Assembly (NCBI GenBank): GCA_024180945.1
Contig: JAKSGN010000035.1
Location: 1,116,001-1,180,000, forward strand
Source: Macrophomina tecta
Lineage: Eukaryota; Ascomycota; Dothideomycetes; Botryosphaeriales; Botryosphaeriaceae
DNA length: 64,000 nucleotides
Direction of reading: 5' to 3'
Part shown: positions 46,089 through 56,334 of the stretch, piece after piece
How the letters are laid out: each line of letters opens with the position of its first letter
How positions within the stretch are numbered: position 1 is the first letter of the stretch
The notes under the pieces: generated by a model
Told to the model about the DNA's origin: nothing
Databases searched by the model: none
The model's input: the letters and a program-made list of their open reading frames with translations, nothing else
Translations under genes and position numbers: made by a program

Positions 46089-47874
46089 TCACTGTTTCCT
46101 TCGTCTCCTCTTATTCTTATCACCCGCTGGTTCCATGTACGTCCCCGCCTCAGAAACCGATTCCGGAGGCGGATTGCCACCATTACCATTCCGCACCTCC
46201 CTGTCATTGATACCGCTAGCCCAGTTGACCGACGGCTTCTGCTGGTGCTGCGGCGCATTCGGCGGCGGGGGGATATCCAAGTCCGGCACACCCAGTTCCT
46301 CGGAAATGGCCTGCTCCTGGCTTTGGCGACGCGCTTGCTCCCGCAACTTGGCGGCTGCAGCGCGTTGAGCTTGCGCTTCCTGGGTGGGGCTCATGAAACC
46401 GGCGGGGCTGCCGTTGCGACTGTTCCAGCCGTTTACATGTCCGCTCATGGAGCCATCAGGAGACGGTGGTGCAATCGGTGAAGAGGCTGGGTTTGAGGGA
46501 GGCTTTCCGGGCGATGCACGTCCCGGCGTGTTGGCTGTTACATTGTTGGCTGGACTCGAGCGGGAGTGCGGGGGCGAGGGTGCTGCGCTGGGGCGGTTGC
46601 TGTTGGCGTTGCTGTTATTGCCGTCGCCATTGTTGCCAGCAGGATTCGCAGAGAAGGTCGGGAAAGGAAAGGTCGTGTTTGGCGGCCAGGTGTTTTGTGC
46701 TGGCATTGTGGAAGCCGGGGAAGCAGGGCCAACCGGAACCTGCGTTGGTAGGGGGCCCCAGCTCTGTTGGCTGAAAGAGCGAGAGGACGGAACGGGAAGC
46801 GGCCCTGAATAATTGGGATGCGGTGGTGAGACATTGCCGTTGACGTAGAAAGCTGGAGATGCTGGGCCAGCTGGGGCGCCTTCGCCTGCATATGCATATG
46901 CGGGAGAAGCAGCCCCACCCATACCAGCTGCAAAAGGCGATGCAGTGCCTGGCGTGAAGAAAGAGTGCGGAGCATTAGGGTAATAGGTCGGCTGGCTGGG
47001 GAGCATATGACCAGGGGAGAATACGCCATTACTGGTTCCCGGCGAGAAGGCACCATTAGCGCCCGGGGTAGCAGATGGAGATGCAAACGACTGGGTGGAC
47101 ATTGTTAGTAAGCTCAGGGTAGAATCGTACATATGTGGGGTAACTCACATGTCTTGGTTGCCTGTAGAGCTGGCTGTGTTGGAACTGACTTGGCAAATTC
47201 ACTGGTGCGTGAGGAACGCTAGCGACGGAACCCCCCCTTGGAGTGGCTGTTCCTGGGATCATCTGGCCGACCGGTGAGCGCACGTAATAGTGGTGAGGTG
47301 CCTGCGGGGCGGATGCTCTGCGCGGACGCGGGTCGGACAGAGGGACGGTCTGCGAGCGCGAAAGCCTGGGCGACGGCTGGTCCGCGGGCGCGTGAGACCG
47401 CGACTGGGATTCTCTCCGAGCATTGATCGCCGAGTCTCGACGGGGTTGTGCCTTTGGTTCGATACGTCGATGTTCTCGGCCTTCCACGCGGTGCCGATGC
47501 GCCTTAGGAACATCGTCGACTTCTTCGGGCTCGGAAAGGTAGATGCCGTCTTCGGAGTCCTGATACTCTTGCGCGATGGAGTGGAGGGCCTCGAGAAAGT
47601 CCAGCACCTTTGCCTGGGCCTCACGTGGCGTGCACTCCTTCTTCGCGATGGCCTCCTCAACGTTGTGGCAGAACGCCTTCCACTCCCGCTTGGTCAGGAC
47701 GCCTTCGTGCACAAACTCTTCAATTTCGTCAAGTAGATCCTCGACCTCCTTTGTCTGGTCCACCTCGCGCTTCTTCTGGCGGACCATCCGAGATAGCTCC
47801 CATACTGCTCGAGTTGCCGTGACAAGCGAGGCGCATTGGGTAACGGTCTGGAGCGGCGGTAGTTTGAACGACAT
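46089..47874 (-). CDS. Ser/Pro-rich protein of unknown function with conserved helical N-terminus
   Basis: Two exons, 47874-47149 and 47090-46089 (donor GTGAGT, acceptor CAG, 58-nt intron), give 575 residues. I take the ATG at 47874 (MSFKLPPLQTVTQ); the frame is open upstream, but only to a CTG. Residues 1-110 look folded and mostly helical (RAVWELSRMVRQKKREVDQT, EWKAFCHNVEEAIAKKECTP, AKVLDFLEALHSIAQEYQDS). The rest is disordered, rich in Ser, Pro, Gly and Asn, with repeated SP motifs suggestive of proline-directed phosphorylation. A charged helix (AQRAAAAKLREQARRQSQEQ) and a basic KNKRRRRKQ tail, a possible nuclear-localisation signal, end the protein. The family is not recognised. Confidence 0.8.
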
Positions 47875-49405
47875 GGCAGCGACGTGGACGCAGGGCAGCA
47901 AGAAGACAATTACACTCTGACTTCTGGAGATCGGGTCCTCATGACAGGAAAGACCATAGGACGAGGCGGAGTGTTGGTATGACGTGGGATGGGGCGGAAA
48001 CAGCACCGGGAAGGGGGCACTGGGTATTTAACAGGCCAGTATCGCAGGCACTCCCGAGAGCGGAGAGCCAGCAGTGTCGTGGCCGGGAAGCGTGTTGTAC
48101 GTCGCACATGGGGCGAAGCTCGCGTTGCTTTGGCTGTACTCCGGCACGCCTCACTGGCTGCCAACATGGGGGAGGCGTTGGCATGGTTGGGATACCTGGT
48201 CTTACGGGCCGCTGCCCAACACACGGGCTAGGATGATCTTCGCGGCGATAAGATGAAGACTGGGAAAACAGCAGCAGAGCAGCGTGGGCGTGGCATGAGT
48301 CGTGTGGGGTGGCAGGACAGCAGGCGGGCGCCAAACAGCATCGAGGACGGAGGCCGCTATGATCCGAACGGGCTGCAGTTGCGCAGCAGTTGAGCGACAG
48401 TGCCGCGGGAGGCGCGCGGCATCACAAATGATGGGGCCTCCAATCCCATGTTCTGCGGGGAAATGCTCGGTGCTGCTGCTGCTGCTCTGCGGGAGGATGA
48501 TGAGCGACGAGGGCACGTTGGGCTGCCGTTGCTTGGCGGCCGTGAGCTGCTTCGCAAAGGAAGGAAGAAAGTCAACCGGCGCCGCCATCATCCCCCGATC
48601 GTCTCGAAGAGCGGTCAGGTCGAGCGAGCATGTTCGATGCCTGGCTGTTGACCATGCCAGTCAAGCAGTGCCAACATCACCAGCTCCGGCCGCTCTGTCG
48701 GCCTCGGGTTGGCTTTGCTTCATCTTGCAGCATCGCGGCTCTTCCGCCGACTCCGGCGAGCTTTCTCGTACACTGCTGCATTGATTCCTGGAATGGCAGT
48801 GCCTGGTGTGTCCCCGCTTGTCCTCCCAGCGCCATATACCGAGGGGCACTGACAAGAGCGCCGCTGTGCTTTCACAGTACTGTGATGGCAACGTAGCAAG
48901 CTGGAGAAGAAAAAAGAACATCACCCAGAGGAAGGGTTCATCATGGCCTGGCTGTCCGCACGCAATTGAATCTTCCAGCTACCACTACCCGAGATCTGCG
49001 CCGGTCCAGAGGACTCGCGGTTCGAGCAAACAAGCATGCCGACCCGCTGATCTGGAGAGAATCGCGCGTTAGGCATTCCGTCATCGCGCCGAGCGTTCTG
49101 CGCAAACAGGCCCACCCTTACAGGTCATCCCTGGGGCCCATTGGCTGCCTTTGCTTTACCGTGTGGAGTCAAGACAGAGCCAGCCAATCAGCCGTGTCCT
49201 TTCCAACGAGTCGAAAGAGTTTTGATTTCCAGATGTGGCTGGCTGCAGAAGTGCGGCCAATCACACGGGCTGACGCGCCTGGCCCGCCCCCCTTTCCCAC
49301 AGACCCATCGTCCTCGCCCCAGCGATTCGATCCAATCATCCGCCCGGCTGTCCTCGCTTAGGGCGGTGGCGCTAGGCCACACACACACGGACCCGACGCT
49401 GTGAG
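47875..49405. other. Intergenic between a divergent protein gene and U2 snRNA
   Basis: About 1.5 kb. The left part should be the promoter of the Ser/Pro-rich gene and the right part the U2 upstream region. A short CTG microsatellite lies at about 48470-48487. The overlapping short frames on both strands have no recognisable family. Confidence 0.5.
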
Positions 49406-49413
49406 TATATAAA
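49406..49413 (+). promoter_or_regulatory. TATA box of the U2 snRNA gene
   Basis: TATATAAA ends about 42 bases before the predicted U2 5' end, a sensible place for a Pol II snRNA promoter element in a fungus. It is followed by a pyrimidine-rich run up to the RNA start. Confidence 0.6.
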
Positions 49414-49455
49414 GAGGACGACCCTCCCTCGAGCTCCTGTTTTCTTTTTTTCTTT

Positions 49456-49650
49456 AGCTCTCTTTGCCTTTTGGCTTAGATCAAGTGTAGTATCTGTTCT
49501 TTTCAGTTTAATCTCTGAAACGTCTCTACGGAGACATTCGTGATTAATCTAGTTTTTGGACTTCGGGCGACGGCCGCTGAGCTTGCTCATGTCGCCGCCC
49601 AGAGTGTCGCCCGTATTGCACTGCCTCGGGCTGACGCGAACTCTGCACCT
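49456..49650 (+). ncRNA. U2 spliceosomal snRNA
   Basis: U2 RNA pairs with the intron branch site. The 5' domain is nearly identical to yeast and human U2: CTCTTTGCCTTTTGGCTTAG, then ATCAAGTGTAGTATCTGTTC with the branch-site recognition sequence GTAGTA at 49487-49492, then TTTTCAGTTTAATCTCTGAA. Stem IIa is GTCTC-TACG-GAGAC. An Sm site AGTTTTTGGA (about 49552) precedes stem-loop III (GGGCGAC...GTCGCCGCCC). Stem-loop IV is CCCGTATTGCACTGCCTCGGG, matching the U2-B''/A' binding loop. The 5' end is placed at the AGCTCTC by comparison with yeast; the 3' end after the last stem is approximate. No coding role is compatible with this stretch. Confidence 0.96.
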
Positions 49651-50339
49651 TTTCGTTGAGACACTTGCCACGCGCAGGTACTCGAGGAAGACGGTGTTCT
49701 TGTGATGTCTACGAGTTTCGAGATTCTGCGTTCGGTGGCGTTGATGACATTGCGCAAAATTTTTGCTGCTTGCTTGTGAGCTTCCAACATTACCAAGAGA
49801 TTCTGCAACTGCAGGCACTCAATGCAGCAAGGGTGAGAAGCCACCTTGCGCACACGAGCTCTGGCAGCCGCAGTTCTCCAGGAAGGACATCGCTTGCGGA
49901 TTCTCTTGTAGGCAAGATAAAGCATGTATGCATACGGGAAGGTGAAGCCGCCATCAAGACGCAAACGTGTCGGTCTACAGTGGGAACATGTCCGAGCGAC
50001 AGTTCCAGCTGCACGTCAATGGATCTTATGGCTTTTACTGTTTCGCGCAGTTGGAGCAACGCGTGAAGCCTGCGCGCTTGCTTGAGTTTCTGCGCGTCAT
50101 CGGGCCGTGCGCCAACGTACCGTGACGGCAAGCAAAAATGAGGAAGCCGCCCTTTTTCTGTGCAGTGATAGAATAGAGCATGCAAGACGATACATGAAAC
50201 GCCCAACAATGATGCGCAGCGTGTGATGCAGTGCCGTTGCGGTGCACCGCGTTTGCCAGCGCGAGGTTGACTTCACCCGGCGCAAGCAAACTCTGACTGC
50301 AACATCAACCATCCGCAACCTATAGCAACAACAGTCACC
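49651..50339. other. Intergenic between U2 snRNA and translin
   Basis: About 690 bases holding the U2 3' flank and the translin promoter. The short frames lack recognisable features. Confidence 0.5.
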
Positions 50340-51461
50340 ATGGCGGAGAGACAACAGGGAATGGTCGATCCGGCCATCTTCGAGCAGCTCCAGGAGCGTG
50401 TTGATCAGGATTCCTCCGTTCGTGAGGTGAGTCTCGCCCGGTGTTGATAGCTTCTCGCCGCAACATGCATGCTGACCAAATCCACCAGGAACTCCGCGAC
50501 ATTATCCAGGGCCTGGAGAAGCAGGGTGTGTTCCATTGCTCGACCCAGGTGGCTCGCAGTGCATGTGCTCATCGTTCCCAGGCCGCTCAGCCCAGTCGGT
50601 CCTCGCCCGCGCTCATTCAACACCCTCAGCTGAATGTATGAAAAGCGCCTCGCTACATTTTCCGCAATCTGCCACTGCTGACAACTCAAAGTGCCTGCCG
50701 TTGTCAGCTCTGCTGAGGCCGCCATTCGTCACGAGATAGATGCTGTCCAGAAGCTTGCTGAGGCTGCCAGCAAGCATCCGTACTACAAGTTCAACGGCAT
50801 CTGGTCTCGCCAGGTCCAAGATACTGTGAGTACATACATTCTCCTACCCTTGAGTGTTTTCCGGGCTTTGTTCTATACTAACCAATAAGGTGTTCACAAT
50901 CCTCTACTGTGGCTACCTTGGAGGCTTTGCTCCTGACGGTAGCGCTGCGAAGACCGGCCGTTTGTTGACGATTGAAGAAGTTGGAAGCATCATCAATGGT
51001 TTGCTCACCCTCTCCATGTAGTGACGCTCTCCTAACACCAACGCAGTACCAGTCAACCTCAAGGATAGGGATGCTTTCCATCTCACTATCGAGGAGTACC
51101 TCCAGGCTCTCATCTCTCTCATCGATGAGTTGGTAAGTCGCTTGTTGCAACCTAGAGAGATACGTGCGATGGCTGACACGGCGCAGGCCCGTCTTGCGCG
51201 TAACTCGGTTACTCTCGGAGACTACACGCGCCCGATGCAGATTGCGCAGTTCATCAAGGATGTGCACGCGGGATTCCAGATTCTCAACCTCAAGAATGAC
51301 GCGTTGAGGAGGCGCAGTGATGCTATCAAGTACAGGGTGAGAAATTGTCCCCAGATTTCACTCGGTTTGATTGCTGAGAAAGCTGTGAACAGGTCAAGGA
51401 GGTTGAGGACGTGGTCTATGACCTCTCCCTGCGTAACTTGGTGCCCTCGGAGAGCAGCTAA
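50340..51461 (+). CDS. Translin
   Basis: Single-stranded nucleic-acid binding protein; with its partner Trax it forms the C3PO RNase complex, which cleaves tRNA 5' leaders in Neurospora and activates RISC in animals. Eight exons: 50340-50426, 50489-50525, 50582-50635, 50692-50825, 50890-50998, 51047-51132, 51187-51336 and 51393-51461, giving 241 residues, close to the 228 of human translin. All seven introns are about 45-65 nt with consistent phases. Conserved parts are ELRDIIQGLEKQGRSAQSVL, KHPYYKFNGIWSRQVQD, LTIEEVGSIINVPV, DRDAFHLTIEEYLQALISLI, ARLARNSVTLGDYTRP and the C-terminal VEDVVYDLSLRNLVP. The Trax partner is not in this window. gpi11 follows 338 bases downstream on the same strand. 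Confidence 0.94.
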
Positions 51462-51798
51462 GCGGTCAAGGCAGGAAAAGCAGAATGGCGGAGGGCGTGG
51501 CGGGATAAGCCAGCAGTTCTGGCGTAGAGGTCTGACAGCAGCTGGGAAACTATCACCCTACATGACTGCGCAGCAGCCACCCTCAAACCTCGATCAAATT
51601 TTACGGCTCAGATAAAAATCTACCACGTTGTCATGATCTTGATATGAGTGCGTATCGTTGTGGTGATCAGCAACGCCCACCTGCATGGTCTGCGCTGCCA
51701 ACCGAAAAAGCTCCGGGCAAGACCGGCGACAGCCAGCGAACACCTCTCGCGTCCCAGAGCTTCTCTCCACCCCAGTGATGGCCCGCCGCTAAGTCAAC
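51462..51798. other. Short intergenic, translin to gpi11
   Basis: The 337 bases contain the translin 3' end and gpi11 promoter. No further feature was recognised. Confidence 0.5.
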
Positions 51799-52699
51799 AT
51801 GTCGCAGCAACCTCAGACAGTCTTCACGCGCATCGAGGACCCAGCCACCACGGCCCCCAAGGCTACCTCCGTCGTGGTGCCTCCCCCGCCGTCTTTGTCG
51901 CCCGTCTCGTCCTCCAAGCCTATCGAGACCCTGAACACGGACATTGCGCGCATCTACACGCACATTCACCCCTTCCTCGTCGTCTCCATCTTCGCCCTCC
52001 AATTCAATGGCGTCGTTGCGGATCCCGTTCCCTCGCTGTTCAATGCCCTCATTCCGCTGAGCGCTCTCCAAGTCATCTACGCCATCCTGTGTCTACCGGC
52101 CGCTGGGTCCTCGAGCTCCAAATCTTCGGGAGCACGCAGAAAAGGCGCTGGAGGCAAGGCGGAAGCAGGTGTCGGTAGCAAGATCTCGGTTAGTATAGAG
52201 TACTTTCTCGCGTCGCAATCCATCTAACATGCTCACAGACCGCCGTGCTTTCCCTCATTCTCTCCACCATCGCCGGCGTTCCCCTTATCACCATAATTTT
52301 AATCCTCTTCGGCGCGCCATTGACGACGCACCTCGGCCACACTGTCCTTTGTGCCGCGCATATCGCATACCTTGCCGCTGTGCCGACTATCTACGCGTTC
52401 GGTGTGGATGGTGCCAAGTGGAGGGAATTGGTTTCGCTAATGGTACCGGCGGACGAGGTGTTTGGCGCTGCGGTTGGAACACTTTTTGGCGCGTGGGCTG
52501 GAGCTATCCCGATTCCGTTGGATTGGTGAGTACATCCACTTGAGCTCCATACGTCGGCCGCTCACTGACTGGAACTTGTAGGGACCGCGAATGGCAGAAG
52601 TGGCCTGTCACCATTGTCTGTGGTGCGTATGCTGGCTACGCGGCCGGCAAGCTCTTGGGTGGAGTCCTTCTTCGAGGAAAGACCTTTGCATTTGATTGA
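51799..52699 (+). CDS. gpi11: GPI-anchor biosynthesis protein Gpi11 (PIG-F)
   Basis: ER multispanning protein that partners the ethanolamine-phosphate transferases Gpi7 and Gpi13 when phosphoethanolamine is added to the GPI anchor. Three exons, 51799-52188, 52239-52525 and 52582-52699 (donors GTTAGT, GTGAGT), give 264 residues. The hydrophobic segments are clear: [72 protein letters not shown] and the last hairpin. The family signature [19 protein letters not shown] with [13 protein letters not shown] follows. A basic Ser/Gly-rich loop at about 100-128 is variable. Length and topology are normal for the family. Confidence 0.94.
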
Positions 52700-53340
52700 A
52701 CAGGCTTTCCGCAGTTGTCAGCTCTTCGTGAGCGGGAGCGTCGTCGCCCGGTTTGCGTCTATCAAAAAGCTACGTACAAATAGCTAGAGCGAGTAAAGGC
52801 CATTCCACCCGACTCGCAGGGTGTGTCGACGAAAGCTTCTGAAAAACGGGTCCATTGGTCTCTAGGAAGACTTTGGCTCAGACCTCAGTCCTGGGTGCCT
52901 GAGTGACGAGGCATCTTATTGGGGAAGAGAACATGGAGCATCCCTTTCAATGCGCAGGCGGATAACCTCTCACATACAAATGATGCATATGCCCACCGGT
53001 CAGATGGCTGGAACGGGAAATAGTCCGATATCACTCACGGAGATAATGCATGTATTCACTTTGAGAAATCAGAATGCACGTCCACTCATCCCATTTCACC
53101 TTCACCATTGGCTTCCGACCAGGTGCTGTCATCAATCGGCAATCGTCGTAGATATGGTTGGTCGCCCACCCGAGTACTTCGGACCAGAGTCGGCATCCCT
53201 AGTCAGGGAGGAACCCGCCAAACTGCTCGGAGCTGCGGGACAGCTTCTGCCTGACTCAGTTGCAAAAAAGTTCCAAACCACAGCTCCAGCTCGTCATCCA
53301 CCATTCGGTCGTCCCCCCACAAAACTCGCCCACCACCAGC
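52700..53340. other. Intergenic, gpi11 to rpc53
   Basis: About 640 bases; it should hold the gpi11 terminator and rpc53 promoter. No gene is seen. Confidence 0.5.
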
Positions 53341-55386
53341 ATGCCGCCCAAAGCTGAAGGAGCAGCCAGAGGACGAGGCAGAGGGCGTGCCCGCGGCACG
53401 AGCACGCGTGGCCGCGGCGGCCGAGGCGGCGCGCAAGCTTCTGCTGTGACACCAGCACCGACCCAAGATCCCGCGCCTGCGGCAAAAGAGGCCATTGCCT
53501 CTGACGAAGACTCCCTGTTTGTTCCCAGGGGTGATCCTACGCCTGTTGCCTCAAACAGCGCAGATGTTTCCATGGCCGACGCCGATGTCACCTCTACGAC
53601 CGAATCCTCCAACACTGCTGCAGCGGCAGACACCAGCGCTGGCGCAGGACGCCCCGAAGACGCACGCATATCCTCCGTTCGCGCATCGCAGACGCCAGCT
53701 GGGTCGCCTGCGCCCGGCTCGCCTGCGTCCACTGGCGCGGCGCGTGGCGGAAAGAAAGCGGCCGCTCGCATGCCGACATTCAAGGGCCGCAGGAGTAAAG
53801 AGGAGCGCGACGCTCTGGAGGCTGAGGCGGAACGGAAAAGGAGGGAAAAGATGCAGCAGGACGAGGCTAGCGCTCCCCGGGGCAGAGGTGATCGCGGAAG
53901 AGGGCGTGGGAGAGGCGATCGCGGCGGGCGTGGCGGGAGAGGCGGGTATATGGGTCAGAGGGGGTTCGAGGGAGGGATGAAGCAGGATATGGGTGGTGTT
54001 TTCGCCTCTGGCACGGTCAACGGTAAGATGACACTGGCTTTTGTCGGCGGGTTGCATGCTGTTTACTGATGCTTCACCGCAACAGAGAACCGCTCGCGGA
54101 TGATTCATCGCGGCAAGACCTTCGGAGCTTCTCACACCGGTGGCATTAAGCGCGAGCGTACGGTCTTCAGGTCTGACGGTAACAACGATGGCGTCAAGGC
54201 CGAGGATGATGAGGACGGTGGCTACGTCTCTTCTGATCCTGAAATTGAGATCTATGGGCCCCGTCAGGATGTTGACCGTATTGAAACTGTCAATCTAGTC
54301 AGCGACGACGAAAACGAGGATGCCGAAATGACTGGCGGCCCTGCATCTCAGTCGAGACCTAGCAGAGCTAGGTTCAACACTCCCGGGCTCGCACCTGTGC
54401 GCATCCGGCGGAGGGAGCATGAGAATGCACCACGGAAGATTACCGCCGAGGCTCCCGGAGATCCCGAGATCAAAACTGAGGGAGATACTTCCTCACCTCG
54501 CAAGGGCAAGGGCAAGGGGAAGGAATTGGAAGTCACCGGTTCTCAGGGACGATGGAAGGGCGCCTGGGGATACTCAGAGGACGACCAAGGAGTGGTCACG
54601 ATCAAGGACGAGCCGACGGATGAGCCGGCCACAGTGCCTGAAGATATCCCTGAGGAACCTGTTAAGGAACCCCCGTCCTCGCCCGAGCTCTCTCGAAAGA
54701 CGAAACCCAAGATTAAGCAACGCAGGAAGCCACGTTTCCGCGACATTCGCGCTGCTCTTGTGAGCGAGGAAGATAAGCAGGAGCAAGAGCGCCATGAGGA
54801 GAGCATGCGGGTACTCGCGGACGAATTTGGTGAAATTGTCTTACCACCTCCCCAGGCGGTGGATCCTGAAGGCGACACGGCAATGGAGGAAGGCGAGGAG
54901 GGAAGGCCCAAGGAAGAACGCCCCGTTGATAAGAAGCAAGACCGCGTCTATCTCTTCCAACTCCCGCCAGTATTGCCAAGTCTAGTGGTCGATGACACGA
55001 TTAAGAAAGAACCACAATCCCCCGAGGCAACTTCCCGCGGCAACCCAATTGATCTGGCAACTCCAGAGGTGAACACCACAACTCCGATCAAGGTTGAGGA
55101 CGATTCAGTCTTCGGCGGTACGGGCCCAGACCTTCCAGTTCAACTTACATCTGGTGCGGTGGGAAAGCTGCGCGTGCACAAGAGCGGCCGCACGACTTTG
55201 GACTGGGGCGGCACCAGCTTGGAGCTTTCCATGGGTATGGACGCATCTTTCCTGCAAGATATTGTCGTGACGAAGATCATACCTGAGGAGCAGCGGCTTG
55301 GAAGGGATGGCGGCGAGGCTATGAGCTTCGGTCAGGTTTGCGGCAAGTTTGTTGTCACGCCTGACTGGGATGAGATCGTGGGCTGA
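53341..55386 (+). CDS. rpc53: RNA polymerase III subunit Rpc4 (Rpc53)
   Basis: Subunit of RNA polymerase III that, with Rpc37 and Rpc11, works in termination and reinitiation on tRNA and 5S genes. Two exons, 53341-54022 and 54086-55386 (donor GTAAGA), give 660 residues. The N-terminus is RGRGR-rich, then acidic. The conserved Rpc4 features are MPTFKGRRSKEERDAL, the GRGDRGRGRGRG block, and at the C-terminus YLFQLPPVLPSLV followed much later by GAVGKLRVHKSGRTTLDWGG, ending GKFVVTPDWDEIVG. Those last blocks define the family. The disordered middle contains acidic IKDEPTDEP and IKTEGD sites, which look like sumoylation consensus motifs (psi-K-x-E); yeast Rpc53 is known to be sumoylated. Confidence 0.93.
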
Positions 55387-56334
55387 GAGTGCCACCATCG
55401 AACAGAAACACCAGAGGCAACTGGGAAGATGAGTGGGGCTCACTCACTGGTATGGACTTTGTGGCATTTCCTGGCGTTTGGACGGGCCTCCGAAGCATAT
55501 ATGGGTGGCGCTATGAAAATCAAATGGCACATGAGACTGTGCGTCTTTAACATCTTGGGGTCTACTTAGTGCCATGGAACCTCCATGCATCGGCTATATC
55601 TAAAAAACTCAACTTATACCCAAATTTACAGACGGAGGGTTCGTTCCTGGCTGTCGAGGTACGTGTTAAACTGGACGCGCGGCCTTGCTGACTTTGTCAA
55701 TTTGCCGTAGAATTGGCCCAGAAGTCCTTTCAACAATTCAATACCCTGCTAGTGTAGCCAGAGAGAGCCAAAGTGTGAAAAGTATGGCGACATCGGCTCC
55801 ATCAATAATACGCCGACCAAGCTGCCATACGGGTAGATGAAGCAGTCGCTGGGATGTGAATTGAGCCATTATCGTTTAACACTTACGTCCGGATGACTGC
55901 TCCCTCTCCTCATACATGGCGCTCTGTGTTGTGCTCGGCATCGTTTACTAGGCGTCACGCGGATCGATCTTCTCTGTCCAAACGCGGGCCATCATCAGAG
56001 CCGAGTCACGTGTGTGGTCGCTGCGGAAGAGAACTATTTATATTGCGTCATTTGCATTGCTTTATGCTTCTCTTTTACGCACCGTCACCCGTTAATCGCC
56101 AAATATGTCACCTTTGCGTGGTTCACTGCACCTTACAATAATCTCTGACCACCTTCGAGCACTATTCGCCTTCCACGCACAGCATCCAGACTCGTCCGAG
56201 TATATTAGGCCCACGACACCTACCTTCGCCACACTCGCGACTTGGGAAACGTCGTCACTATCACGTATTCTTCCGCTTCACTTGGTCAAGTATGGATTTC
56301 TTCGAAGCACAAAACAGCGGCAAGTCTGCACCAA
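55387..56334. other. Intergenic, rpc53 to unknown gene
   Basis: About 950 bases with the third copy of the dispersed repeat (55879-55910). The right part should be the promoter of the following gene, and an alternative first exon may begin at 56292. No other gene is seen. Confidence 0.5.
55879..55910 (+). repeat. Dispersed short repeat, copy C (weaker)
   Basis: Gapless match of 25 of 32 bases to the core of copy A at 5337; five of the seven differences are transitions. The CpG in ACTTACGTCCGGATGAC is intact here and is CpA in copies A and B. TCTAGAG is not present at the expected distance. Confidence 0.45.
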
